A DNA stretch of 13,552 bases from Bacillota bacterium (GTDB taxonomy: Bacteria > Bacillota > Limnochordia > Darwinibacteriales > Darwinibacteriaceae): assembly GCA_012799115.1 (NCBI GenBank), contig JAAZLY010000265.1, positions 1-13,552 on the forward strand. The letters are read 5' to 3'. The notes under the pieces were generated by a model. The model did not search any database. It was not told the origin of the DNA and saw only the letters and a program-made list of their open reading frames with translations. How positions within the stretch are numbered: position 1 is the first letter of the stretch; each line of letters starts with the position of its first letter. The position numbers were made by a program, and so were the translations under genes. Positions 7,254 through 13,552 of the stretch are shown here, in pieces.

Positions 7254-8371
7254 CTTATCTTACGGCCATCGTAGTCGTCGCTGTCTTCTGGTAGGAGTGG
7301 AAAGGTGATGGGTTTCTTATCCCGCTGGGAGCGGTAGAGTGCGGTAAAGATCTCAACCGTCCTGCGACCTTCCTCACCATCAATCAGTGGCTTACCTCCA
7401 TCTAGGATTGCTCTTAGAAAGTCCTCAATCTGTCTCTCGTGGAAGTATACGGTGGGATCAATGGTCTCGAAAAAGGCAGCGTCCTGCTTCTTCCATTTCT
7501 CAAGCAAGTGCTCTTCTCCAGGAATCGTCCAGAGATCATTGAAGGGTGGTTCGGAAATCCCAGTCATTCCCGCAATAAACATCTGCCCACCATCCGTCTG
7601 AACTCCAAGGGATGCCCCATTTTGGCCATGTACATGGACCTTGCCATAAAGTGCCGGTGTCTGGGAATTACTCACCACAATGTTACCCAAGGCTCCGTTC
7701 TTAAACTTAATGACCGCCACTGCGGTATCTTCCACTTCAATATAGGGATGATTCAGATTCTCCCAGTAACCAAAGAGTTCATCGATTGGGCCTAGATACC
7801 ACTGCAGCAAGTCCAGTTGATGGGGCGCCTGGTTGACCAGTACCCCTCCACCTTCGCCATCCCAGGAACCCCGCCAGGGATCACTTGTGTAATACGCTTC
7901 ATCCCTCCAACCAAGCATGCTGACTGTTCCCAGGATGGGTCTGCCAATCTTGCCAAGGTTGATAGCCTCCTTAAGGCGCATCGAAGAGGGGTAGAATCTC
8001 CGCTGGCAGACTGTTCCTAGTAGAACACCCTTTGCTTTGGCGGTGTTGATCATAACATCGCAGTCCCTAAGGGACGAGGCCAAGGGTTTTTCCACCAAGA
8101 CATGCATGCCAGCTTCTGCCGCCTTAATTGTAACTTCAGCATGGGCTGGATGGGGCGTGCAGACAATGACCGCTTCCACTCCACCAACTGTCGCCATTTC
8201 TTCGATCGTCGCATACGCCTTGACTTGATACTCTTTGGAAAAGGCCTTTGCAGTCGCAAAATTCCTGCTATAAACGGCAGTAAAGTCGCTTTCAGGCAGA
8301 TTCTGCAGAGCCTTTGCATGCAAGTGAGCTCCTTTACCGCAGCCAATGATTCCTGTCTTCACTCTCTTCAC
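7241..8371 (-). CDS. Gfo/Idh/MocA-family NAD(P)-dependent oxidoreductase
   Basis: 376 residues from the GTG at 8371. The Rossmann dinucleotide loop is TGIIGCGKGA near the N-terminus. The signature EKP holds the conserved Lys (about Lys95), and the catalytic block GGGVLVNQAPHQLDLLQW holds His184 and Asp187. Family members oxidise or reduce sugars, sugar acids, inositols or sugar-phosphates. The exact substrate cannot be read; last position in a sugar ABC operon, beside a zinc dehydrogenase, suggests the imported sugar or a keto derivative. The ATG at 8377 abuts AAGGGGAG with no spacer, while the GTG two codons later has 6 bases, so I prefer GTG. Its ribosome binding site overlaps the end of the dehydrogenase gene, so translation is coupled. 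Confidence 0.92.
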   Translation of the reverse strand: MKRVKTGIIGCGKGAHLHAKALQNLPESDFTAVYSRNFATAKAFSKEYQVKAYATIEEMATVGGVEAVIVCTPHPAHAEVTIKAAEAGMHVLVEKPLASSLRDCDVMINTAKAKGVLLGTVCQRRFYPSSMRLKEAINLGKIGRPILGTVSMLGWRDEAYYTSDPWRGSWDGEGGGVLVNQAPHQLDLLQWYLGPIDELFGYWENLNHPYIEVEDTAVAVIKFKNGALGNIVVSNSQTPALYGKVHVHGQNGASLGVQTDGGQMFIAGMTGISEPPFNDLWTIPGEEHLLEKWKKQDAAFFETIDPTVYFHERQIEDFLRAILDGGKPLIDGEEGRRTVEIFTALYRSQRDKKPITFPLLPEDSDDYDGRKIRLRD

Positions 8372-8383
8372 GGCCATCTCCCC

Positions 8384-9415
8384 TTAAGGTAGTAACACTA
8401 CTTTTAGTAAGCCTGGCTCCTTGGCATAGAGCCGACCAAACCAACGAGCCCCATCTGCTAGAGGTACTGCTGCACTAATCAGAGCGTCTACATGGACCTT
8501 CCCAGAGGCGATTAAGTCTAAACAGATGGGATACTCCCCGCTCGAAGCGCAAGAGCCATAAAGTGTGATTTGACGCGTCACAACCGACTGTAGAGGTAGA
8601 TCCACTTGGGCCTGTAAGTTTCCCACCAAGACCAGAGATCCTCCCTTACGGACGCCTTGGACAGCTGTGGCTACTGTAGGAGAGATTCCCACGACCTCAA
8701 AGCCCAGATCGGCCCCACGTCCATGGGTCAAGTCCAAGATGTGCTGGCCCAAATCTTTACTGTCAGCCTTTAAGCAGGTCGTTGCGCCAAACTGACGAGC
8801 TAGTTCAAACTTCTTCTCATCGAGATCAACGGCAATGATTTGGCCACAACCCATGATGCGAAGGATCTGAATGATGAAAAGACCAATCATGCCTGCCCCT
8901 ACCACAAGCGCAGTATCATTAGGCGAGATGCGGCAAAGACTGACCGCATGAACGGCAATCGAGACTGGCTCCACCATAGCAGCCTGCTCAAAGGTGACCT
9001 CATCGGGAAGATGGTAGGCAATGCGTGCAGGAATGGCCACATACTCTGCAAAGGCGCCATTTTGCTTGTACTCGTTGCAGGAGACACCCAAGACCCTGCG
9101 ATGGTCACAAAGGTTGACCTGACCCTTGCGACAGAAATAGCATTGACCGCAAAAAATGGTCGAATCAAAGGTGATCCTGTCGCCCACCCTAAATCCATGT
9201 ACATGACTGCCAACTGCTTCGACTACACCCGCTGCCTCATGGCCCATAATGATCGGTGGTCTGCGCCGACCGGTGCTGCCATCTAAGCCTTGAACATCAC
9301 TGCCACAAATGGCGCAGGCTTTGACCCGGACTAGGAGATCCTCGAGACCCACCTCCGGGTCTGGAACCTCTTCATAAACCAGCTTGTTATACTCCTTAAG
9401 TACGAGCGCCTTCAT
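8384..9415 (-). CDS. Zinc-dependent medium-chain dehydrogenase (sorbitol/threonine dehydrogenase-like)
   Basis: 343 residues, normal length. Catalytic zinc ligands: Cys37 in CAICGSD, His59-Glu60 in MGHEAAG, and Glu149 in MVEP. The structural zinc site is C89, C92, C95 and C103 (CGQCYFCRKGQVNLC). The cofactor fold has VVGAGMIG (171-178), and Asp197 at the end of the second strand favours NAD over NADP. The family oxidises secondary alcohols of polyols, sugars or threonine to ketones. Here it follows the permease genes by 19 bases and precedes the Gfo/Idh gene by 12, so it likely catalyses an oxidation step on the imported polyol or sugar. The ribosome binding site is modest (AAAAGGCGGG). Confidence 0.93.
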   Translation of the reverse strand: MKALVLKEYNKLVYEEVPDPEVGLEDLLVRVKACAICGSDVQGLDGSTGRRRPPIIMGHEAAGVVEAVGSHVHGFRVGDRITFDSTIFCGQCYFCRKGQVNLCDHRRVLGVSCNEYKQNGAFAEYVAIPARIAYHLPDEVTFEQAAMVEPVSIAVHAVSLCRISPNDTALVVGAGMIGLFIIQILRIMGCGQIIAVDLDEKKFELARQFGATTCLKADSKDLGQHILDLTHGRGADLGFEVVGISPTVATAVQGVRKGGSLVLVGNLQAQVDLPLQSVVTRQITLYGSCASSGEYPICLDLIASGKVHVDALISAAVPLADGARWFGRLYAKEPGLLKVVLLP

Positions 9416-9434
9416 GCACTATCCCGCCTTTTCT

Positions 9435-10283
9435 CTACTCTTTTACAGCTCCAGCCGTGAGACCTTGAATGATGTATTTTTGGGCAATCAGGGCAATGAC
9501 GATCACCGGGGCAGTTATAATGACTGCTGCGGCCATAAGTCCGCCCCAGTTAATCTCGGAGTAGGCCATAAAGTTAAATACAGCAACTGGCAGCGTCTTG
9601 GTCCTAGCACCAGTTAAGACAACCCCAAACATGAAGTTGTTCCAGGAAAACACAAAGGCCAAAATCGAGCTTGTGATCACTCCTGGCCCAGTTAAGGGTA
9701 GAAGAACTCTAAAGAAGGCCCCCGCCTGGCTGGCCCCATCGATCATGGCCGCCTGTTCAAGCTCTACTGGAATGCCCTCAAAAAAGGGAGTCATCACCCA
9801 CACAATGAATGGCAAGCCCACCAGCATATGGGCTAGAATCATGGACGTATACGTATCCACCATCCTGAGTCTAGAGAAAAGCATAAACCAAGGGATCAAA
9901 AAGGTAATCCCGGGAGCAATACGAGCCACCAGAATGCCTAAGGAGAATTTAGTTTGCTGAAAGCGGGCAATTGAATAAGCTGCAGGTAGCCCCAGGAGGA
10001 GCGAAAACGCCGTGGAACCTAAGGCAATCACTCCACTGTTGAATATATAGTGAGCAAAGTCGTGTTCGGCAAAAACCGCCCTGTAATGCTGCGTTGTAGG
10101 TGTGAAGCTCCAGACTGGAGGAACGCGGGTAATGTCGGCCTGAACCTTGAGGGACGATAGGAGCATCCATATCAAGGGGAACAAAAATGGAAGAATGATC
10201 AGCGCAACAACCACCCAGTAGCCCAGGTTCCTTAGCTGCTTCTTACGTCGACTCCTATTGCTTGTAACCATCGTATCAGACAT
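9435..10283 (-). CDS. Carbohydrate ABC transporter permease, MalG type
   Basis: 282 residues from the ATG at 10283, which has GAGGAGGT 8 bases upstream; a GTG at 10292 would overlap that site. Six membrane helices are expected: the first at about residues 23-45, the last near the C-terminus. The EAA loop that docks to the ATPase is EQAAMIDGASQAGAFFRVLL (about 176-195) followed by PLTGPG. The C-terminus, AGAVKE, is typical of the MalG branch. With the preceding permease it forms the membrane channel for a sugar. The gene begins 13 bases after that permease's stop codon, and the ribosome binding site overlaps the stop (TGAGGAGGT). Confidence 0.95.
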   Translation of the reverse strand: MSDTMVTSNRSRRKKQLRNLGYWVVVALIILPFLFPLIWMLLSSLKVQADITRVPPVWSFTPTTQHYRAVFAEHDFAHYIFNSGVIALGSTAFSLLLGLPAAYSIARFQQTKFSLGILVARIAPGITFLIPWFMLFSRLRMVDTYTSMILAHMLVGLPFIVWVMTPFFEGIPVELEQAAMIDGASQAGAFFRVLLPLTGPGVITSSILAFVFSWNNFMFGVVLTGARTKTLPVAVFNFMAYSEINWGGLMAAAVIITAPVIVIALIAQKYIIQGLTAGAVKE

Positions 10284-10296
10284 CCTCTCCACCTCC

Positions 10297-11175
10297 TCAC
10301 ACTGCTAAAGGCTTTTTCAGCCAATTAAGAATAATTGCCAGACCTAAGACCAAAGCAAAGAAAACCATAAGCAGAGCCGATGCCTTGCCCATCTGGAAGT
10401 ATTGGAACCCTAGGACAAAGGAGTAGATATTCAGAGTCTCAGTGGCAAAACCAGGTCCGCCCTGGGTCATCGTGTAGATGATATCATAGGTCTTAAAGGC
10501 ATCAATGGTTCGCAGAATCACGGCCGCAACTACGGTTGGCTTAATCAGGGGCAGGGTGATATGAAAGACGGTCTGCAGACGACTCGCTCCGTCCACAATC
10601 GCGGCCTCAAAGGGCTCCCTAGGAAGGGAGGCCAGGCCGGCCAAGACAATGAGCGTGATCATCGGTGTCCACTGCCACACATCCACCATGATCAGAGACG
10701 CAAGTGCCTGACTCGGTGATGCTAGCCATAGGCCCTGGGGTAAGCCAAGCGCGCCTAAGAGGTAGTTGATCACGCCGATGGAGGGTTCAAACATGAGGAG
10801 CCAAACCATCCCCACAGCAACTGGAGTCGCAATCATGGGTAAGAGGAATAATGTCTTGATGAAATTCTGCCCACGGGTCTCCCGATTGAGAACCAGAGCA
10901 ATAATGACTCCAAGCACTGTCTCTACGGCTACCGCAACAAGGGTAAACGCAAAGGTGCGACCTACTGCACCCCAAAACCGGGGGTCGTTAAACAGGAGCG
11001 ATACATAGTTGCCAAGGGCAATCCAGACTGGAGGACGCGTTGCTGACATACTCCATTTTGTAAAGGACAGTCTGAACGTGTATAAGATGGGGAATGCCAT
11101 CATCACGATAACGAAGATTAGGGCAGGCATAACAAACAGATAACGAATACGCTTATCAAACCATCGACTGAGCAC
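10297..11175 (-). CDS. Carbohydrate ABC transporter permease, MalF/UgpA type
   Basis: 292 residues with about six membrane helices; the first is at about 12-35 (YLFVMPALIFVIVMMAFPIL). FRLSFTKW after the first helix is typical of this family. The EAA docking loop is EPFEAAIVDGASRLQTVFHI (187-206) followed by TLPLIKP. It forms the heterodimeric channel with the MalG-type partner encoded downstream. Translation starts at the GTG at 11175, 8 bases after AAAGGAGG; the nearby ATG is out of frame. A strong stem-loop lies just upstream, between this gene and the binding-protein gene, and probably lowers permease expression relative to the binding protein. Confidence 0.95.
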   Translation of the reverse strand: MLSRWFDKRIRYLFVMPALIFVIVMMAFPILYTFRLSFTKWSMSATRPPVWIALGNYVSLLFNDPRFWGAVGRTFAFTLVAVAVETVLGVIIALVLNRETRGQNFIKTLFLLPMIATPVAVGMVWLLMFEPSIGVINYLLGALGLPQGLWLASPSQALASLIMVDVWQWTPMITLIVLAGLASLPREPFEAAIVDGASRLQTVFHITLPLIKPTVVAAVILRTIDAFKTYDIIYTMTQGGPGFATETLNIYSFVLGFQYFQMGKASALLMVFFALVLGLAIILNWLKKPLAV

Positions 11176-11193
11176 TCCATCTACCTCCTTTGA

Positions 11194-11222
11194 TTCAGGC
11201 AGGGAGGTACTCCCTGCCTGAA
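11194..11222 (-). promoter_or_regulatory. Stem-loop between binding-protein and permease genes
   Basis: A perfect 13-bp inverted repeat (11194-11206 with 11210-11222; core CAGGCAGGGAG/CTCCCTGCCTG) with a 3-base loop. It lies 19 bases after the binding-protein stop codon and has no U-run on the minus strand, so it is more likely an mRNA-stabilising or partial-termination element than a full terminator. Such elements are known in sugar ABC operons, where the binding protein is made in excess. Confidence 0.8.
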
Positions 11223-11241
11223 GTGCTACCTACCTATACCT

Positions 11242-12513
11242 TTACTTCTCCCGATCCAAGATAGCTTGGTAGTCGCGATTCGCTTTGTTGGCCGCGGCTG
11301 CCACATCGCCACCTTCAATCGCGGTTACAATTACGGTACCTACCACGTCACGAGCTTCGCCTACACCAATCACATTCGGGCGATCGTAGGGCATGGATCC
11401 TTCTGACGAGGCCATGATCACTTCAACTAACTGAGCTGGGAAACTCTTTACCCCTTCAGGATTTTCCCAGGCAGAGGTTCTAGCGCTGGGAACTTGGCCG
11501 GCCTGAGCAGCCAACGTGATCTCCTTGCCGGTTGCCCATTTGATAAACTCCCAAGCGGCTTCCTTGTTCTTAGACGTTTGAGCCATGGAAATTCCCCAAG
11601 ATACAACCGAATATGGGCGTGACCCTGCACGGCCAGCAGGGAACTGAGCAAATCCTACAAGCTCTCCTACATCCGATTGCTCTGGATCGAGCATGTTGGA
11701 GTAGAATACCGAGGCATCCGTATACATGGCTGCATTGCCCTGGGCAAAGATCGCCAAAGCCTGTGGCCAACTCATGTTCAGTACTCCTGGAGGTCCATAA
11801 TTCCGAAGCATGTCACCGTAATAGGTGAAGGCCTCTATGGACTCTGGTGTATTCAATGTGGCTACGCCGTCTACATCGAAATTGCCACCAAAGCTATACA
11901 AGAAACTGGAGAATTGTGTAACAGCTGCTGCTCTTTGTCCCCGGGATACGAAACCAAAGAAACTATTTTCGGGATCGTGGAAGTGGGCTGCTGCCGCTTC
12001 GAACTCTTCCATTGTGGTGGGAACACTGATGCCTGCTTGCTCAAATAGATCTTTACGATAGTAGATAATTTCCTGTTCGGTAACGATGGGAATACCGGTC
12101 AGGACACCTTCTACGGTTTCGGCAAGTAGAGCCGATGGGAAGAAATCGTCGAGGTCAATATCTTGATCCGCCTCAGCAAAGGGACGCAAATCTGTATACC
12201 AACCGTTTTCTTGGAATTGCTTGGCCTCCTGCAAAGGTCTTTGCATGAACACATCAATGGTCGATGTGCCAGAAGCAAATTCGACTAGCAACTTCTGCGA
12301 GAGTTGGTCTTCAAAGAGCGACTCTACCTGTAAACGAATTCCCGTTGCCTCTTCAAACTCTGATAGCAAGGGGCGAATTGCATCGGTCCAAGGGTGATTC
12401 GACAAAACAATGCGAAGCGTTGTTCCCTTGAAAGGTTGTTCGGCGGCTAAGACACTAAAACTCATAGCCACAAGAATGGTAATAACCATCAAAGCTGTTA
12501 AAAGCCGTTTCAT
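11242..12513 (-). CDS. Sugar ABC transporter extracellular solute-binding protein (family 1)
   Basis: 423 residues, a usual length. The signal peptide is MKRLLTALMVITILVAMSFS followed by VLAAEQ, with likely cleavage after VLA or VLAA. There is no lipobox Cys, so it is a cleaved secreted protein, unlike the usual lipoprotein binding proteins of Gram-positive cells. The mature protein has typical family patterns: an N-terminal TLRIVLSNHPW strand, DVFMQRPLQEA, GIPIVTEQEIIYYRKDLFEQ (about residues 120-139) and KEAAWEFIKWATG near the C-terminus. It captures a sugar or polyol for the two permeases; the specificity is unclear. The ATG at 12513 follows AGGAGG by 9 bases and lies 1 base after the stop of a leader ORF. 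A longer reading to 12558 would remove the signal peptide from the N-terminus. Confidence 0.95.
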   Translation of the reverse strand: MKRLLTALMVITILVAMSFSVLAAEQPFKGTTLRIVLSNHPWTDAIRPLLSEFEEATGIRLQVESLFEDQLSQKLLVEFASGTSTIDVFMQRPLQEAKQFQENGWYTDLRPFAEADQDIDLDDFFPSALLAETVEGVLTGIPIVTEQEIIYYRKDLFEQAGISVPTTMEEFEAAAAHFHDPENSFFGFVSRGQRAAAVTQFSSFLYSFGGNFDVDGVATLNTPESIEAFTYYGDMLRNYGPPGVLNMSWPQALAIFAQGNAAMYTDASVFYSNMLDPEQSDVGELVGFAQFPAGRAGSRPYSVVSWGISMAQTSKNKEAAWEFIKWATGKEITLAAQAGQVPSARTSAWENPEGVKSFPAQLVEVIMASSEGSMPYDRPNVIGVGEARDVVGTVIVTAIEGGDVAAAANKANRDYQAILDREK

Positions 12514-12514
12514 C

Positions 12515-12571
12515 TCATATCTCCTCCTGCTTTTTGGTAATGATCCAGCAACGGACATCGACGTACTCCAT
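12515..12571 (-). CDS. 18-residue leader peptide of the sugar ABC operon
   Basis: A tiny ORF (MEYVDVRCWIITKKQEEI) with AGGAGGTGATC directly before its ATG: this is the full complement of the usual 16S rRNA 3' end, with 5 bases between GGAGG and ATG. Its TGA is 1 base before the binding-protein ATG, and its last codons contain that gene's ribosome binding site. Ribosomes leaving it could start the binding protein directly. It shows no repeated control codons and resembles no family I know. It may be a coupling or regulatory ORF rather than a functional peptide. Confidence 0.5.
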   Translation of the reverse strand: MEYVDVRCWIITKKQEEI

Positions 12572-12640
12572 GATCACCTCCTAGTCCTTACGTGATTGCG
12601 CCTCAAGCTCTCATCTCAAGAACGAAACAGACTCGGAAAC

Positions 12641-12660
12641 TTTGTGTTTTATTACACAAA
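12641..12660. promoter_or_regulatory. Palindromic operator candidate in the sugar operon leader
   Basis: TTTGTGT, six bases (TTTATT), ACACAAA: a 7-bp perfect inverted repeat. It lies at about +13 to +32 from the predicted start point, where a bound repressor would block transcription. Core TTGTG-N8-CACAA fits the half-sites and spacing of the redox repressor Rex; TGTGT-N6-ACACA also has CRP/FNR-like geometry. The binding factor is inference. Confidence 0.55.
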
Positions 12661-12678
12661 CACAGTATTCTACCTGGG

Positions 12679-12687
12679 ATTATAACA
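12679..12687 (-). promoter_or_regulatory. Extended -10 promoter of the sugar ABC operon
   Basis: On the minus strand TGTTATAAT: a perfect TATAAT (12684-12679) with the extended -10 TG one base upstream. I see no convincing -35 element at 16-18 bases, which fits an extended -10 promoter or one needing an activator. The predicted start point is near 12672, about 100 bases before the leader ORF and 160 before the binding-protein ATG. Confidence 0.6.
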
Positions 12688-12783
12688 TCGATGGCTATTA
12701 CTTAACATTCCGTGAAGCTGGGAAAATTCCTGCTGAAAAGAAAGAATTCTTCTCCTTCGTCGGACAATAGGTTCCCACACACG

Positions 12784-12811
12784 AAAAAAGTCCCCAATAC
12801 GCTTGGGGACT
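12784..12811 (-). terminator. Rho-independent terminator after the NifX-like gene
   Basis: AGTCCCCAA (12789-12797) and TTGGGGACT (12803-12811) form a 9-bp stem with a 5-base loop, followed on the minus strand by six T's. It lies 31 bases after the NifX-like stop codon and separates that unit from the sugar operon promoter. The roughly 95 bases between it and that promoter (12690-12783) show no gene or other clear signal. Confidence 0.9.
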
Positions 12812-12841
12812 AAAGGCGAATGGAGCAGATATCTCGCATCC

Positions 12842-13180
12842 TTACTGTTTGTGTTCATGGCAGACGGAACCTGTGGATTTCAGATTACCACTCACATAGG
12901 CTTCTACAGCTCTCTCAGCGCTGCCGTCCACACCTACAATCACTTCAATGCCGTGCTCGTTAAAGATCCCTACAGCGGCGGCACCCATGCCTCCTGAGAT
13001 AATTGTGTTTACCCCGAGACCATGCAAGAAGCGGGGCAAAAAACCAGGTTTATGTCCAGGATTCGGCACCACCTCACTACTAACGATTTGATCATCGACA
13101 GTATTGAAAATCATGAACGCTTCGCAGTGACCAAAGTGTTCTGTTACCAGTCCTTGTTCGCTTGCAACAGCAACTTTCAT
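12842..13180 (-). CDS. NifX/NifB-type dinitrogenase iron-molybdenum cofactor domain protein
   Basis: 112 residues, a single domain. Start pattern MKVAVASEQGLVTEHFGHCE is the family N-terminus; NPGHKPGFLPRFLHGLGV and IISGGMGAAAVGIF (60-73) are the conserved middle blocks, and the tail GSVCHEHK has a Cys and two His. Members bind iron-sulfur or iron-molybdenum clusters. Stand-alone versions, outside nitrogenase clusters, often sit beside MinD-type ATPases with ferredoxin inserts, as here, and are thought to help in metal cluster assembly. The ATG at 13180 starts at the family motif and has GGAGG 11 bases upstream; a longer reading to 13288 runs into the ATPase gene. It follows the ATPase gene by 16 bases. 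Confidence 0.9.
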   Translation of the reverse strand: MKVAVASEQGLVTEHFGHCEAFMIFNTVDDQIVSSEVVPNPGHKPGFLPRFLHGLGVNTIISGGMGAAAVGIFNEHGIEVIVGVDGSAERAVEAYVSGNLKSTGSVCHEHKQ

Positions 13181-13196
13181 TGTTATTCTTCCCTCC

Positions 13197-13552
13197 CTAT
13201 TCCCCATCGTTCTGACCCAAGAGGAGTTGCATAGTCTCTTCGTAAACCTTCCGAACCGCTGTTCCGGCGATACAATCAATATCGACAATGGAGATGCCCT
13301 GATTGATTGCTTGCATTGTCACGGCATCATAGGGTATCTTGCCTGAGAAAGGAAGGCCCCTGCTTCGGCAAAACTCCTCGATGCACCTTGTCTTTTCCAG
13401 ATTCGTATCATACTTGTTAACACAGATAGCAGTCTCAACGCCCATGGTTTGGGCGGTAGCGATGACGCGCCCCAAGTCACTTATACCAGAGATAGAGGGT
13501 TCAGCTACAACTAGGACTAGGTCGACGCCGCTCAAAGAGGCAATGACGGGAC
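13197..13552 (-). CDS. MinD-superfamily P-loop ATPase (C-terminal part, cut by window edge)
   Basis: About 118 residues are visible; the reading frame continues past the right edge with no stop. The first visible part, PVIASLSGVDLVLVVAEPS followed by ISGISDLGRV, is the hallmark block of MinD/ParA-like ATPases of the type that carries a ferredoxin-like 4Fe-4S insert, and ICVNKYDTN is the nucleotide base-contact motif. The P-loop and any iron-sulfur insert lie outside the window, so their presence is inferred. A role in iron-sulfur or cofactor assembly with the NifX-like partner is likely from the pairing, not proven. Confidence 0.85.
   Translation of the reverse strand, partial: PVIASLSGVDLVLVVAEPSISGISDLGRVIATAQTMGVETAICVNKYDTNLEKTRCIEEFCRSRGLPFSGKIPYDAVTMQAINQGISIVDIDCIAGTAVRKVYEETMQLLLGQNDGE

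Noticed and set aside
12602..12620. Direct repeat CTCAAG ... CTCAAG in the sugar operon leader
   Set aside because: Only six bases each, with nothing else around it; likely chance.

Overview
The window looks like chromosome from an anaerobic Bacillota (Firmicutes) bacterium, probably a Clostridia- or Limnochordia-type lineage. The reasons are strong Shine-Dalgarno sites (AAGGAGGT, AGGAGGTGATC) at most genes, GTG starts, sigma-A-like promoters, hairpin plus U-run terminators, and a MinD-type ATPase/NifX-like gene pair common in anaerobes. This assignment is inference; there is no rRNA or other marker. I see no mobile element, CRISPR array, tRNA or rRNA, and no gene-free gap longer than about 280 bases.

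Left part, all on the minus strand. At 1-1028 is the N-terminal half of a membrane sensor with a dCache domain, most likely a methyl-accepting chemotaxis protein, cut by the window edge. It has a good promoter (1150-1179) and a roughly 115-nt leader that can fold into a closed multi-helix structure. At 1305-2848 is a two-gene unit: a membrane-anchored alpha/beta hydrolase of the proline-iminopeptidase type, and an overlapping small lipoprotein. At 3069-5164 is an OmpR-type response regulator and its histidine kinase, with overlapping start and stop codons, their own promoter and a terminator.

Middle, plus strand. At 5352-7196 is a UbiA/MenA-like prenyltransferase followed by a small subtilisin-like (S8) serine protease with no signal peptide. 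This is an unusual pairing and the least explained part of the window.

Right part, minus strand. At 7241-12571 is a carbohydrate operon: leader peptide, solute-binding protein, two permeases, a zinc-dependent dehydrogenase and a Gfo/Idh/MocA oxidoreductase. It imports a sugar or polyol and oxidises it with NAD-type cofactors. No ATPase gene is present, so the transporter must borrow one. Several control layers are visible: an extended -10 promoter, a near-perfect palindrome just downstream of the predicted start point (Rex- or CRP-like geometry), an 18-codon leader ORF with an ideal ribosome binding site coupled to the binding-protein gene, a 13-bp stem-loop between the binding-protein and permease genes, and a terminator that begins inside the last gene.

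Right edge, minus strand. At 12842-13552 is the tail of a MinD-superfamily ATPase and a small NifX/NifB-type iron-molybdenum cofactor domain protein, followed by a textbook terminator.

Nothing here is clearly a new defence or mobile system. The candidates worth testing are the prenyltransferase-protease pair, the structured chemoreceptor leader, and the leader peptide plus operator of the sugar operon.
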